Source: an uncultured Chitinophagaceae bacterium (GTDB lineage: Bacteria > Bacteroidota > Bacteroidia > Chitinophagales > Chitinophagaceae). From it: a stretch of DNA of 24,412 nucleotides. A model generated the notes under the pieces. That model ran no database searches. It had not been told where the DNA came from and was given only the letters and a program-made list of their open reading frames with translations. Of this stretch, positions 1 through 8,786 are shown piece by piece; within the stretch, counting starts at the first letter, position 1, and every line of letters starts with the position of its first letter. The position numbers and the translations under genes were made by a program. The stretch spans positions 1 to 24,412 of the forward strand of contig CAIMKO010000019.1 in assembly GCA_903841915.1 (NCBI GenBank). The letters are read 5' to 3'.

Positions 1-1280
1 AGAAGATCCGTAGCAAGAATTACAACGATCGTTAAAATGAAAGGAAGAAATTGCTTCCATCCTAAACTCCACATATTTCGATACAGTTTTGGTTTTGTGA
101 GATTAAAACCGGTAACAATTAAGACAGCTGCAAGTGAAGCATAAGGGATCATATTCACTACAAAGGGTATTAGTAGTACTGCCAACAGTAAAAATAACCC
201 ATGTGTAAAAGCAGAGAGTTTTGTTCTGCCACCAGCATCCACATTCGCTGAACCGCGCACAATAACAGCTGTCATAGGTATCGCACCTAATAATCCGCAT
301 AACATATTGCCGATCCCTTGTGCGAATAATTCTCTGTTCACGGGGGTGATACGATTACGAATATCTAATTTATCAATTGCCTCACAACACAATAATGTTT
401 CCAGTGTTGCTAATAAACCAATGATCAATCCATCTTTCCAGATCTCTAAACTGGAAAACGTCTTTGAAAAATCAGGAAATGTTATTTGCCCGAATAAATT
501 ATGCGGAATATTCACCAACTGAGTTTGTTTTAGGAGCAGACTAGAAGCGATCATCGAAAAAAATAAATTGATGATAATGCCGACTGATACAGCTAATAAA
601 GGTGCAGGTAGCAAAGTATGTCTGACCGGAAAATATTTTTTTAAAATAAAAAATACCGCAAGAGAAGCAACTGTAATGATGATGGCGCCTCTTGTAGTAT
701 GCTTATTAAAATTATCAAGGACGCTAAGCGAATTTCGAGGTGAGAATAAACGTAAAAACCCACTATCCCAAAAGTCCGGTTGATCATAACCCAATGCAAC
801 GGGAATTTGTTTGGAGATCAAAATAATGCCGATCGCTGCCAGCATTCCTTTAATTACTGCTGAAGGAAAATAATTTGCGATCACACCCAGTTTTAAAAAG
901 CCGAGACATATTTGAAAAAAACCCGCAACCATTACTGATAAAAGAAATACTTTATAATCTCCCAAAGAAATAATTGAAGCCGCTACAACAGTGGATAATC
1001 CCGCACCAGGACCTGAAACACCTAATTGTGATCCGCTGATCATTGAAACTACAATACCACCGATGATACCTGATAAGATACCTGCGTATAAAGGAGCACC
1101 GGAAGCAAGTGCAATGCCTAAACAAAGTGGTAGTGCAACTAAAAAAACAGATAAGCCTGCAGGAAGATCATGCTTTAGCCAGATGAGTCGATAATATTTT
1201 ATCTTTCTTCTCAAAGTGCATAAGGGTTTCGGCAAAGATCCAAATACATCACGTCTTAATGCAGATAAATAAAATAGCAT
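1..1280 (-). CDS. SulP family anion transporter (partial, C-terminus beyond left edge)
   Basis: The minus strand is open from an ATG at 1280 to the left edge, giving 426 codons, with an in-frame TAA two codons upstream of that ATG, so the start is well fixed. The product is a very hydrophobic inner-membrane protein. Its first core segment (LPAGLSVFLVALPLCLGIAL) and the later stretch IVRGSANVDAGGRTKLSAF are typical of the SulP/SLC26 fold, where the short N-x-x-x-G-x-x-T motif lies in the substrate-binding half-helix region. Family members carry sulfate, bicarbonate or other anions by cotransport or exchange; the substrate cannot be read here. The part seen covers most of the transmembrane domain; a possible C-terminal STAS domain, if there is one, would lie outside the window. 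No carbonic anhydrase gene, a frequent partner in Bacteroidota, is visible on this side. Confidence 0.85.
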   Translation of the reverse strand, partial: MLFYLSALRRDVFGSLPKPLCTLRRKIKYYRLIWLKHDLPAGLSVFLVALPLCLGIALASGAPLYAGILSGIIGGIVVSMISGSQLGVSGPGAGLSTVVAASIISLGDYKVFLLSVMVAGFFQICLGFLKLGVIANYFPSAVIKGMLAAIGIILISKQIPVALGYDQPDFWDSGFLRLFSPRNSLSVLDNFNKHTTRGAIIITVASLAVFFILKKYFPVRHTLLPAPLLAVSVGIIINLFFSMIASSLLLKQTQLVNIPHNLFGQITFPDFSKTFSSLEIWKDGLIIGLLATLETLLCCEAIDKLDIRNRITPVNRELFAQGIGNMLCGLLGAIPMTAVIVRGSANVDAGGRTKLSAFTHGLFLLLAVLLIPFVVNMIPYASLAAVLIVTGFNLTKPKLYRNMWSLGWKQFLPFILTIVVILATDL

Positions 1281-1376
1281 GTGTTAAATCAATCCCTGAT
1301 TCTTGATATATCTGTACTTACGTGACCCACTGATACGTTCATAACAATATTTAATTTTTATGTAGCAAACCGTCAT

Positions 1377-2315
1377 TTATTGGATAAAATTAGCAATCAG
1401 ATCGGCAACTTTTTTTGCTGCTTCTTCCATCGGTACATGACCAATGTTTTTTAAGATTTCAAGCTTGCTTCCTTTGATGTTTTTTTCAAACAAGTAAGCA
1501 TTTTCGACAGGTATTACCTGGTCTTTTTCGCCCCATATAATTAGCGTGGGAGAGGAGATCGTATTGATCTTTTCAGGTTCACGCTCAAAACCTTTTTTGA
1601 AAATGGTTAATACAGCTTTTCTGTTCCCTTCGCTAATGGCAATATCATGAAACCGTTCTACTTGTGCATCTGTAACCCGGTTCTTGTCAAAGTAGATTCC
1701 TTCCAAACTCTTACGTACCAATGATTTTGGCGTAATATATAATAGAAGGTTATTGATAACAGGCGTTGAAGCAATCGTAAAACCAATTGACCCTTTTGCA
1801 TTTTTTATTGGGTAACCAGCTGCGTCGATCAATATTAATTTAGAAACATTGTTGTGTACTGTAGTATATTCCCACGCGATTGCTCCTCCTAACGAATTCC
1901 CGGCGATTATGCATCTTGAAATATGCAATTGATTGAAAAACGAGTCCAGAAATTGATTATAATATGCAAAGCTGTAATTGTTTTCAGGATTAGGTCCGGT
2001 TAATCCAAATGCAGGCAGATCAATACTGATCAATCTTTTTTTGGCCTTTAAACACAGAACTACACTGTCCCATGTATTCAAAGATGATGACATACCATGC
2101 AATAAAATCAGTGGCACGGAATCATTGGTATTTCCTTCATCACGGTAATGTATCTGCATGCCCATTAATGGTAAGAAGTGTGAAGAAGCATTGCTGTATT
2201 TAGGTTTTAATTTTTCTCTCGGGATATCTTTTTCAAATAATGCAGCTAAGAAAATGAATAGCAATATTATTACAGTCAGCAAAAAATAAGCAACAAATTT
2301 GATGAGTTTTTTCAT
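1377..2315 (-). CDS. Membrane-anchored alpha/beta hydrolase
   Basis: This 312-residue protein has an N-terminal hydrophobic helix (about residues 6-26) just after the lysines of MKKLIK, so it is probably anchored in the inner membrane with the catalytic domain in the periplasm. The alpha/beta hydrolase fold is clear: oxyanion-loop motif LLHGMSSS, nucleophile elbow GNSLGG (Ser141), acid in WGEKD (Asp265) and histidine in IGHVPME (His293). It acts on an ester, lactone, amide or similar bond; the substrate is unknown. A longer reading frame reaches 2375 but begins with TTG and adds unlike sequence before the obvious signal-anchor, so the ATG at 2315 is chosen. It stands alone between the chitinase and the SulP gene, with about 150 nt to the former. 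Confidence 0.85.
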   Translation of the reverse strand: MKKLIKFVAYFLLTVIILLFIFLAALFEKDIPREKLKPKYSNASSHFLPLMGMQIHYRDEGNTNDSVPLILLHGMSSSLNTWDSVVLCLKAKKRLISIDLPAFGLTGPNPENNYSFAYYNQFLDSFFNQLHISRCIIAGNSLGGAIAWEYTTVHNNVSKLILIDAAGYPIKNAKGSIGFTIASTPVINNLLLYITPKSLVRKSLEGIYFDKNRVTDAQVERFHDIAISEGNRKAVLTIFKKGFEREPEKINTISSPTLIIWGEKDQVIPVENAYLFEKNIKGSKLEILKNIGHVPMEEAAKKVADLIANFIQ

Positions 2316-2464
2316 GAGACGTTTTGTGTGGTAAAAGTAAAACGAAAATATTTTTTCCTGTGTTAACAAATTCAAATCTGAACTTTAAAGCTGATGGAGA
2401 AAGAGAAATTACAAGTAAGTGACAGATTGAAGAAGAAATGAAATCGAAAGTCAGCTTGAAAAAA

Positions 2465-3580
2465 TTATTGCTTTAACTTCTTTTTGGTTTCATCAATAAT
2501 ATCTAACATGCCATTCGTAAAACTATCATCTGCGATTTGCCAGAACATGATACCATTTAGATGGTTTTTGATGACATATTTTGTTTTTAAAGAAATCGAA
2601 ACACTATCATCAAAAGTTACTAACCATTTTTTCTGGGGATTATATAAGGAAGGGGCCTTGGACTTACTATCCCAATGATAAATATAACCGCTGTCTTTTG
2701 AGAATGCTGTTGAAAAATTTTTCCCTGAAACTCCTTTCAGAAATTTTCCGGGTTGATATAACCCATTATTCTCCGGAGCAACATTTTCCCAGATCCTCGC
2801 ATAAAAAGCAGCACCAATCAAAAGTTTGTTTCTGGGTACTCCTTTCTTAACCAGCATTCTTACTGCGTTATCACAGGACTCTTTTTGATGATGGGTTGAA
2901 TATAATGCTGTATGATGACCGGTCACTGTATCATAGCCGGTGATCAGATCGTAGGTCATTAAATTTATCCGGTCAACAAGTGGACCAACTTTTCCCCATT
3001 CAACAGATTCATTGATGAATCTTGTAAACCCGCCTGCAGCAAAACTTATTTCCTTTTCTTTTCCTAAGGTATCCCTCAAAGTCTTGATCAACGAAGTGAA
3101 ATTTTGTTTATCGTTGCGATCGTAAGGATGCCCAGGTGGGCCTTGGATAGCCGGGTATTCCCAATCCAGATCGATACCATCGGCTTTTAAATAGTCGAGT
3201 AATTTTTTTACAGATGACGCAAATACTTTCCTAGAACTGTCTTCAGCAAAAATGCCGGAACAAGTATAACAACCTGTCCACCCACCCATTGAAATGATCA
3301 CTTTTAAGTTTGGATTCCTTTTTTTTAAAGCAACACAATTTGTGATTGCCAAACTGTCTCTTAAATTTGAAACAGCTATTTTATTTCCTCTCAAATGCGT
3401 GAAACTAAAACAAAGATGTGTTAGTTTTTCTATCGGGAAACTATCGATCATCGTAGGCCTTCCTGCATAATAACCAAATACGATAATACTTTTCCTTGCT
3501 TCTTTTTTTTGTGAGAATATTGAACTAGTTATAAAAATGAAGCAAATAAGTAAGGTTGATATTATTTGCTTTTTATTCAT
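2465..3580 (-). CDS. Secreted glycoside hydrolase family 18 (chitinase-like)
   Basis: A 371-residue GH18 protein. It starts MNKKQ followed by a hydrophobic signal peptide ending near residue 24 (SIFSQ), so it is exported. The GH18 signature DGIDLDWEYP is intact; the catalytic acid is Glu141 in this numbering. Also present are the SxGG-type motif ISMGGW, the substrate-site motif NLMTYDL and a C-terminal barrel-closing FWQIADD. Members hydrolyse beta-1,4 GlcNAc linkages in chitin or related glycans using the substrate N-acetyl group. It has no carbohydrate-binding or T9SS sorting domain, which suggests a periplasmic or lipid-free soluble enzyme. The ATG at 3580 lies 18 nt after the mutS stop; AGGA sits upstream. 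The frame also allows a TTG at 3595, four nt from mutS, which is less likely. Co-transcription with mutS is probable, though functionally odd. Confidence 0.92.
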   Translation of the reverse strand: MNKKQIISTLLICFIFITSSIFSQKKEARKSIIVFGYYAGRPTMIDSFPIEKLTHLCFSFTHLRGNKIAVSNLRDSLAITNCVALKKRNPNLKVIISMGGWTGCYTCSGIFAEDSSRKVFASSVKKLLDYLKADGIDLDWEYPAIQGPPGHPYDRNDKQNFTSLIKTLRDTLGKEKEISFAAGGFTRFINESVEWGKVGPLVDRINLMTYDLITGYDTVTGHHTALYSTHHQKESCDNAVRMLVKKGVPRNKLLIGAAFYARIWENVAPENNGLYQPGKFLKGVSGKNFSTAFSKDSGYIYHWDSKSKAPSLYNPQKKWLVTFDDSVSISLKTKYVIKNHLNGIMFWQIADDSFTNGMLDIIDETKKKLKQ

Positions 3581-3598
3581 CTGGAAAATATTCAATCC

Positions 3599-6223
3599 TT
3601 ATTTAAGTAGATTTTTTATCTCATTCAGTTTCATCAATGCTTCAACAGGGGTAAGTCGATTAATATCCATTTCTGTCAACATTGTTCTCATTTCATCAAA
3701 TGTTTGTGAGTGCGCATCGAAGATGGAGAGTTGCATTTGAGGGCTTCCTATTTGTTTAATGATATTATCTAGTGTAGCCTTCGCATTTTTACCTCCTGAC
3801 TCCTGGCTCCCCCTACTATCTTCTAATTGTTTAAGGATCTCATTCGCTCTGTCAATCAGGCTTGGTGGCATTCCCGCCATCTTCGCCACATGGATACCAA
3901 AACTATGCGTACTGCCGCCGGGGGCTAATTTGCGTAAAAAGATAATTTTATTGCCAACTTCTTTATTAGTAACATGATAATTTTTTACCCTCGGTAATTT
4001 TTCTTCCAACTCATTCAATTCATGATAATGCGTGGCGAATAAAGTTTTGGGTGCAGCGGTTGAGCTATGTAAAAATTCAACAATACTCCATGCAATAGAA
4101 ATCCCATCATAAGTGGAAGTGCCTCTGCCGATTTCATCCAGTAATATCAAACTTCTGGAAGAAATATTATTGATGATGCTGGCCGTTTCATTCATTTCCA
4201 CCATGAAAGTACTTTCACCACCGCTTAAATTATCACTGGCTCCGACACGGGTAAAAATTTTATCGGTCAATGGGATCCTGGCGGATGCAGCAGGAACAAA
4301 GCTCCCCATATGCGCTATTAAAGTGATGAGTGCGGTTTGTCTTAAGATCGCACTCTTACCGCTCATATTCGGCCCGGTTAAAATAATGATCTGTTGTGAT
4401 GAAGGATCGAGTAAAATATCATTAGCAATATATTGCTCACCGGCTGCCAGATTTCTTTCAATAACCGGATGACGGCTGTCTTTTAATTCCAATTCAAGAC
4501 CTTCGTGCAATTGTGGCTTTTTATAATTGAATTTCAATGCATTTTCTGCAAAGCATATCAAACAATCAATAATAGCAATGATGTTACCGTTAATTTGGAT
4601 TGGTGCAATATAATCCTGCAATGCTATCAGTAACTGATCGTATAATTCTGATTCGATCGCTAAGATCTTATCTTCTGCACCCGTTATTTTTTCTTCGTAT
4701 TCTTTTAATTCGGGAGTGATATAGCGTTCGGCATTAGCAAGGGTTTGCTTGCGTATCCAATCTGAAGGCACTTTGTTTTTATGAATATTCGTAACTTCTA
4801 AATAATAGCCAAAGACATTGTTGAAACTTATTTTTAAAGAGGAGATACCGGTCTTTTCAGATTCGCGTTGCTGTATATTGATCAAATAATCCTTGCCACC
4901 ACTTGCAATTTTCCTCAACTCATCCAATTCTTTATGAACACCCTCTTTGATCACACCGCCTTTACTGGCTGCAACTGGTGGCGTTTCAACGATCTCATTC
5001 AATATCTTTTCTAAAATAAAATGGCCGGTGTTTAATGCGTCACCCAACCTTTTTAAATAGTTGCTTGAAGAAGATTCACAAACATTTTTGATACTCGCAG
5101 TTTGTTGCAGTCCTTTGGCAAGTTGCATCACTTCCCGTGGATTGATCTTCTTCATAGGGATCTTACTCACCAAGCGTTCAATATCGCCGCAATGCTTGAT
5201 AAATTGTGCTAAATGCTGCCTGTCATCCGTTTCTTTGATCAACAACTCAACAGTATCCAGGCGCTCGTTGATCTTTTTTATGTCTTTTAAAGGAAATACA
5301 GTCCACCTTTTCAGTAAACGGGCACCCATGGCACTAACTGTATTGTCTAACACTTTCAATAAACTGTTGCCATCTCCTGAACCACTGTTTAATATTTCTA
5401 GGTTGCGGATGGTAAAACGGTCCATCCACAAAAAATCATCTCTTTCAATTCTTTGAACCGCCGTGATATGTTGTAAGTTGGGATGCTCGGTTTCTTTCAA
5501 ATAATATAAAACTGCGCCGGCAGCGATAATACCTTGATGCATATTTTCAACACCATAGCCCTTTAACGAATGTGTTTGAAAATGTTTTAGCAAAGTTTCG
5601 GTGGCAAATGACTCATCGAAGATCCAACTCTCTAAAGTATAAGTATAGAATTTTACGCCGAATGTTTCCTTAAAATGTTTTTGAAAACTACGTTGAAAAA
5701 TGACCTCAGCAGGTTTTAAACTCTGCAATAGTTTATCTATGTATTCCACATCACCTTCAGATACAAAAAATTCTCCCGTTGAAATATCTAAAAATGCAAC
5801 ACCGATATTTGCTTCATTAAAATGTACAGCCGCCAAAAAGTTATTGCTGTTGTGTTCTAATAATTTGTCGTTGGTTGCAATGCCTGGTGTCACCAGTTCT
5901 GTTACACCGCGTTTTACAATACCCTTGGCTTGTTTCGGATCTTCTAGCTGATCACAAATGGCGACGCGATAACCCGCTTTCACTAATTTATGCAAATAGG
6001 TATCCAAAGCATGATGCGGGAAACCCGCCAGTTCTGAAGAAGATGCTGCACCATTATTTCTTTTGGTTAAAGTAATACCTAACACTGCGGAAGCTTTGAT
6101 AGCATCCTCACCAAAGGTTTCATAGAAATCTCCTACACGAAACAGCAAAATGGCATCAGGGTATCTTTGTTTAATGGCCCTGTGCTGTTGCATTAAAGGT
6201 GTATCGGAAGAAGATTTCGACAT
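3599..6223 (-). CDS. mutS: DNA mismatch repair protein MutS
   Basis: An 874-residue MutS of normal length. It binds mismatches and small loops and, with ATP and MutL, starts mismatch repair. The mismatch-recognition motif GDFYETF (Phe33 and Glu35 being the inserted wedge pair) lies in domain I. The ATPase domain shows Walker A GPNMSGKS (about 617-624), Walker B LILLDEIGRGTST (about 692-704) and the FATHYHEL switch (about 729-736). The C-terminal tail ends with a dimerisation-type helix-turn-helix. The linker at about 812-825 (DSRGSQESGG) is low in complexity and comes from a 7-bp repeat at 3793-3810. The ATG at 6223 is chosen because the upstream extension starts with GTG and overlaps a promoter box; the next residues (TPLMQQH) align with the known family start. 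It is followed 18 nt later by the GH18 gene. Confidence 0.97.
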   Translation of the reverse strand: MSKSSSDTPLMQQHRAIKQRYPDAILLFRVGDFYETFGEDAIKASAVLGITLTKRNNGAASSSELAGFPHHALDTYLHKLVKAGYRVAICDQLEDPKQAKGIVKRGVTELVTPGIATNDKLLEHNSNNFLAAVHFNEANIGVAFLDISTGEFFVSEGDVEYIDKLLQSLKPAEVIFQRSFQKHFKETFGVKFYTYTLESWIFDESFATETLLKHFQTHSLKGYGVENMHQGIIAAGAVLYYLKETEHPNLQHITAVQRIERDDFLWMDRFTIRNLEILNSGSGDGNSLLKVLDNTVSAMGARLLKRWTVFPLKDIKKINERLDTVELLIKETDDRQHLAQFIKHCGDIERLVSKIPMKKINPREVMQLAKGLQQTASIKNVCESSSSNYLKRLGDALNTGHFILEKILNEIVETPPVAASKGGVIKEGVHKELDELRKIASGGKDYLINIQQRESEKTGISSLKISFNNVFGYYLEVTNIHKNKVPSDWIRKQTLANAERYITPELKEYEEKITGAEDKILAIESELYDQLLIALQDYIAPIQINGNIIAIIDCLICFAENALKFNYKKPQLHEGLELELKDSRHPVIERNLAAGEQYIANDILLDPSSQQIIILTGPNMSGKSAILRQTALITLIAHMGSFVPAASARIPLTDKIFTRVGASDNLSGGESTFMVEMNETASIINNISSRSLILLDEIGRGTSTYDGISIAWSIVEFLHSSTAAPKTLFATHYHELNELEEKLPRVKNYHVTNKEVGNKIIFLRKLAPGGSTHSFGIHVAKMAGMPPSLIDRANEILKQLEDSRGSQESGGKNAKATLDNIIKQIGSPQMQLSIFDAHSQTFDEMRTMLTEMDINRLTPVEALMKLNEIKNLLK
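3793..3810 (-). repeat. Heptameric quasi-tandem tract in the mutS linker
   Basis: On the plus strand two 7-bp units, CTCCTGA and CTCCTGG, follow each other and are capped by CTCC. They encode Ser/Gly/Gln-rich linker residues in MutS between the ATPase domain and the C-terminal helices, a place where length changes are tolerated. The tract is short, so chance remains possible. Confidence 0.45.
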
Positions 6224-6229
6224 GGGTAA

Positions 6230-6237
6230 CAAATATA
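6230..6237 (-). promoter_or_regulatory. Bacteroidota-type -7 box of mutS
   Basis: The minus strand reads TATATTTG, an exact fit to the Bacteroidota TAnnTTTG element, and ends 6 nt before the mutS ATG. The spacing puts the transcription start at or next to the ATG, so the mutS mRNA may be leaderless. No good -33 TTG is seen at the usual distance, which weakens the call. Confidence 0.4.
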
Positions 6238-6527
6238 GCACTTGGTTGAAAGGTTATCCGGTTGAAAAGTCGATTGGGGAAAATTATTTAGCCCCCCCCA
6301 AATACCTGCCTTCAGCTCTCGGGCTTTCAATTCTTTCAGGAAAGGATACTGGCCTTCCATGCCCTTTCTTTGTCAGTCCTTCATTACTACTGCTAATAAA
6401 AAATAACGACAAGTTACGCTGGGGGTATTGTTAAATACCGGTATCAATGTTCAAACTTCTCTAAAAGCTGTTCTGTTAAAGATTTGTTGCATGACAAAAA
6501 TTTAACAACTAAAAGAATAATTTGATT

Positions 6528-6549
6528 GTCTGATTGCAAAACATCAGAC
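6528..6549 (+). promoter_or_regulatory. Hairpin or operator directly before the 6551 start codon
   Basis: GTCTGAT at 6528-6534 is perfectly complementary to ATCAGAC at 6543-6549, with an 8-nt A-rich loop. The right arm ends one base before the ATG. In RNA the hairpin would cover the translation start; in DNA it could be a regulator's dyad site. No AGGA-like ribosome-binding sequence is seen. Confidence 0.45.
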
Positions 6550-6550
6550 T

Positions 6551-7048
6551 ATGAAAACCATTTTTACTGCTGCTTTAATTTTTATTTCCTCTTTTTCGCT
6601 TGCACAAAAAAAGTATGATTGTATTGTGTATTCCAAAGTCCCTGTTCCAATAGATTCTCTTCAGAATGAAGAAAGGCTGGTTGGTTATTTAAGTTCCATA
6701 ACCGATTCAAATATTGTCATGAACTATTACGGTGAAGCAATTTCTTATAACTGGGAAAATGCATCTCGTGTAAAATTTAGGCTGCATAGAGGATTTTCAA
6801 GAATAGCATTGCCAATTGCAGCAGGTATCGGTATTTTGGGTGCAACTACTGTGATTGCAGCAAGTACTGGAGTTGCACAAGCTTATGCAATTATATTTTC
6901 TCCTTTAGTGGCAATCTATTTCTCAATTAACTCTTTGTATTTAGTTACACCTGCCTATTTTATTTTCAGGAATAAAACGTTTGAAATTAATTCTTATGAG
7001 GATTTTTTAAAATTAAAACAATTGTCTACAAAATATATTTCAAAATAA
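6551..7048 (+). CDS. Exported or membrane protein of unknown function
   Basis: I do not recognise this 165-residue protein. It has a clear signal peptide (residues 1-18, ending FSLAQ, a common Bacteroidota cleavage context). Residues about 20-75 are predicted beta-rich. A glycine/alanine-rich hydrophobic segment at about 84-108 (ALPIAAGIGILGATTVIAAS) and another at about 112-137 follow, so it is probably held in a membrane by two helices. The layout resembles the broad class of Bacteroidota envelope proteins with a short beta domain followed by a glycine-zipper-like hairpin. It is transcribed alone, ends in a strong terminator and starts right behind a hairpin. Function cannot be assigned. 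Confidence 0.75.
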   Translation: MKTIFTAALIFISSFSLAQKKYDCIVYSKVPVPIDSLQNEERLVGYLSSITDSNIVMNYYGEAISYNWENASRVKFRLHRGFSRIALPIAAGIGILGATTVIAASTGVAQAYAIIFSPLVAIYFSINSLYLVTPAYFIFRNKTFEINSYEDFLKLKQLSTKYISK

Positions 7049-7072
7049 AAGGCTTGCAGATGCAAGCCTTTT
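7047..7072. terminator. Bidirectional rho-independent terminator
   Basis: A perfect 12-bp stem (AAAAGGCTTGCA paired with TGCAAGCCTTTT) has only a GA at its centre. A flanks on the left and T on the right give a U-tract in both directions. It lies between two convergent genes, the 6551 gene and the M28 peptidase, and serves both. Confidence 0.88.
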
Positions 7073-7085
7073 AAAATCATTTCAA

Positions 7086-8684
7086 TTAAAATCCTCTTTG
7101 CCCCGCTGGTCTTGGTTTTGGTAATTCTTTGCGGGGTAATTTTTCAGCTCTTTGCGATGCATCAAAAACAAAGCTTGCTACCACTGTTGCAATTTGCTTC
7201 AGATCATCCTCACTTAAGTGGTCATACACATCCATATTACTGTGATGCGTTCTTGTGTCATATTCCATCGGATCCTGAATAAATTGAAAACCTGGTAATC
7301 CAACTGCATCGAAGGAAAGATGATCTGTACCTCCTGTATTGCTGATGGAGATCGTTCCGTCAGTAATATCTTTTAATGGCGCAAACCATTGTGCAAAAAT
7401 ATTCCGCTCTGCTTCATTGCCTTGCAAGTAAATACCTCTCACTTTGCCTGTTCCATTATCGATATTAAAATAGGAAGAGAATTTTTCATGTTCAGGTGAT
7501 AATTGCATCACGGTTGGATCGGCAAATGTTTTCTTTACATAACCCCTTGACCCCAATAGACCTTCTTCTTCACCTCCCCATAAACCAATTCGAATGGTTC
7601 TTTTATTTTGTATGCCCAATGTTTTAATAATGCGGATAGCTTCTATCATCACTGCACTTCCTGCAGCATTATCTGTAGCACCGGTTCCGGTATGCCAGGA
7701 ATCCAAATGTGCACCGATCATTACTATTTCATCTTTTAATTTCGGATCGGTTCCTGGAATTTCCCCGATCACATTATATCCCTGGAGATCTTTCGCATGA
7801 AATTTAGTTTTTACATCTGCATCTAATTTAACTGGGGTGCCTGCTTTCACCAAACGTAAAATAGTATTGTAATCTTCAATGCCGATAACTATATCAAGGA
7901 AGTTTTCAGGATCCGTTCCTTTATAACCACCACCTCCTTGTGTAAATAAAGTGCCATCATGAAAACGATTGCTGCTGCTGAGTATGGCCACAGCACCTTC
8001 ACTCTTTGCAATTTCTTTCAAAGTGTTTAATACTCTTTGTTGTGTGCCACGTTGTTGGAATTGCTCTCTTTGCTTTCTGGCAGCTGCTGTGTCATTTGGA
8101 TTAGCTTGTTGTCTGGGTTCCTGCGGTTGCGCATTCGACATTTTGGTAAGGTCTTCATCTGTATACTTAGATGCATCTGCTTTAAAACTTTGCTTGTAAG
8201 TATCCAATTTGTCGATCACAATAATTTTACCCTTCAGCTTTCCTCTGTATGCGTCCAATGCTGCAGAATCTGTTACCGTAACAGCGATCACTTCTGCATT
8301 CTTTAAACCATCCGTTCCGCCACACCATGCTTTAGGATATGCTTCTAAAGATTTATAATAAGGTGCTGTGATCGCTAGATAACTTTTTTCAAGTTCCCAA
8401 CCTTTGCCAAATTCACCCCATGGATCGAGCTTCGAATTTTTCAAACCCCATCCGGCCAATTTTTCTTTTGCATAATTGGCAGCACGGAAATAGCCGGGGG
8501 AATTGGTCAGGCGATTGCCGCTGGCATCGGTCAAATGGAAAATAATATCCATTACCTGCGAATGCTTTAAACCTTCTTCTTTTATCTTTTCAATGATCGC
8601 ATTATCGATCTTTTCTGTTTGTGCAAAAAGGTCCGGTTTTAAGAATAAAAACAATAAAATGCAGAATAGCGTTATTCTTCTCAT
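7086..8684 (-). CDS. Exported M28 family zinc metallopeptidase with PA-like insert
   Basis: A 532-residue aminopeptidase/carboxypeptidase-type enzyme. The signal peptide covers residues 1-21 (ending DLFAQ), so it acts in the periplasm or outside. The M28 di-zinc site is complete: HLDSW (His326), TDNAAGS (Asp338, bridging), GGEEEG (catalytic Glu372 and ligand Glu373), FNIDNG (Asp409) and THHSNMD (His480/481). Residues about 120-305 form the PA-domain-like lid region, with an unusually Gln/Pro/Arg-rich loop at about 190-220. The C-terminus is rich in Pro, Lys and Arg. It removes residues from peptide ends; exact specificity is unknown. The ATG at 8684 is chosen; a five-codon extension starts with TTG. 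It is convergent with the 6551 gene and divergent from the trmH-like gene. Confidence 0.93.
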   Translation of the reverse strand: MRRITLFCILLFLFLKPDLFAQTEKIDNAIIEKIKEEGLKHSQVMDIIFHLTDASGNRLTNSPGYFRAANYAKEKLAGWGLKNSKLDPWGEFGKGWELEKSYLAITAPYYKSLEAYPKAWCGGTDGLKNAEVIAVTVTDSAALDAYRGKLKGKIIVIDKLDTYKQSFKADASKYTDEDLTKMSNAQPQEPRQQANPNDTAAARKQREQFQQRGTQQRVLNTLKEIAKSEGAVAILSSSNRFHDGTLFTQGGGGYKGTDPENFLDIVIGIEDYNTILRLVKAGTPVKLDADVKTKFHAKDLQGYNVIGEIPGTDPKLKDEIVMIGAHLDSWHTGTGATDNAAGSAVMIEAIRIIKTLGIQNKRTIRIGLWGGEEEGLLGSRGYVKKTFADPTVMQLSPEHEKFSSYFNIDNGTGKVRGIYLQGNEAERNIFAQWFAPLKDITDGTISISNTGGTDHLSFDAVGLPGFQFIQDPMEYDTRTHHSNMDVYDHLSEDDLKQIATVVASFVFDASQRAEKLPRKELPKPRPAGQRGF

Positions 8685-8773
8685 GATTTGATGTTTCAAG
8701 TAAGATAAAAATTATTAAACCGATAAAGGCAAAAATTCGGCAAAACCTTTAAAATAATCCACCAATGGTGAGT

Positions 8774-8781
8774 TACCTTTG
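8774..8781 (+). promoter_or_regulatory. Bacteroidota-type -7 box of the trmH-like gene
   Basis: TACCTTTG fits TAnnTTTG exactly and ends 5 nt before the ATG at 8787. Transcription would begin at or beside the ATG. A second in-frame ATG at 8802 would leave a leader of about 15 nt. Only a weak TTTA lies near -33. Confidence 0.42.
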
Positions 8782-8786
8782 CCGCC

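Larger units (their letters stand above)
6224..6550. other. Divergent intergenic region between mutS and a secreted-protein gene
   Basis: This 327-nt stretch separates divergent genes. I find no supported gene in it. It holds the mutS -7 box, a run of eight C at 6292-6299 and, at its right end, a perfect 7-bp inverted repeat just before the next ATG. The short open frames crossing it have no recognisable product and overlap mutS. Nothing else identifiable is seen between 6300 and 6520. Confidence 0.5.

Noticed and set aside
1..1280. Possible frameshifts in the SulP gene
   Set aside because: Manual translation from 1280 to the left edge is open without a stop, so the gene is intact as far as seen.
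6193..6360. Minus-strand 55-codon frame (starting MEGQYPFLKELKARELKAG) upstream of mutS
   Set aside because: The first half looks protein-like, but it overlaps the mutS start in another frame and the second half is unlike any protein; kept only as a possible decayed remnant.
6150..6434. Plus-strand 94-codon open frame across the mutS 5' end
   Set aside because: It overlaps mutS on the opposite strand, contains the homopolymer C tract and has no recognisable domain.
2316..8699. TTG/GTG N-terminal extensions of the hydrolase, GH18, mutS and M28 genes
   Set aside because: In each case the first in-frame ATG directly precedes the signal sequence or the family's conserved N-terminus, and the extension uses a rare start codon.
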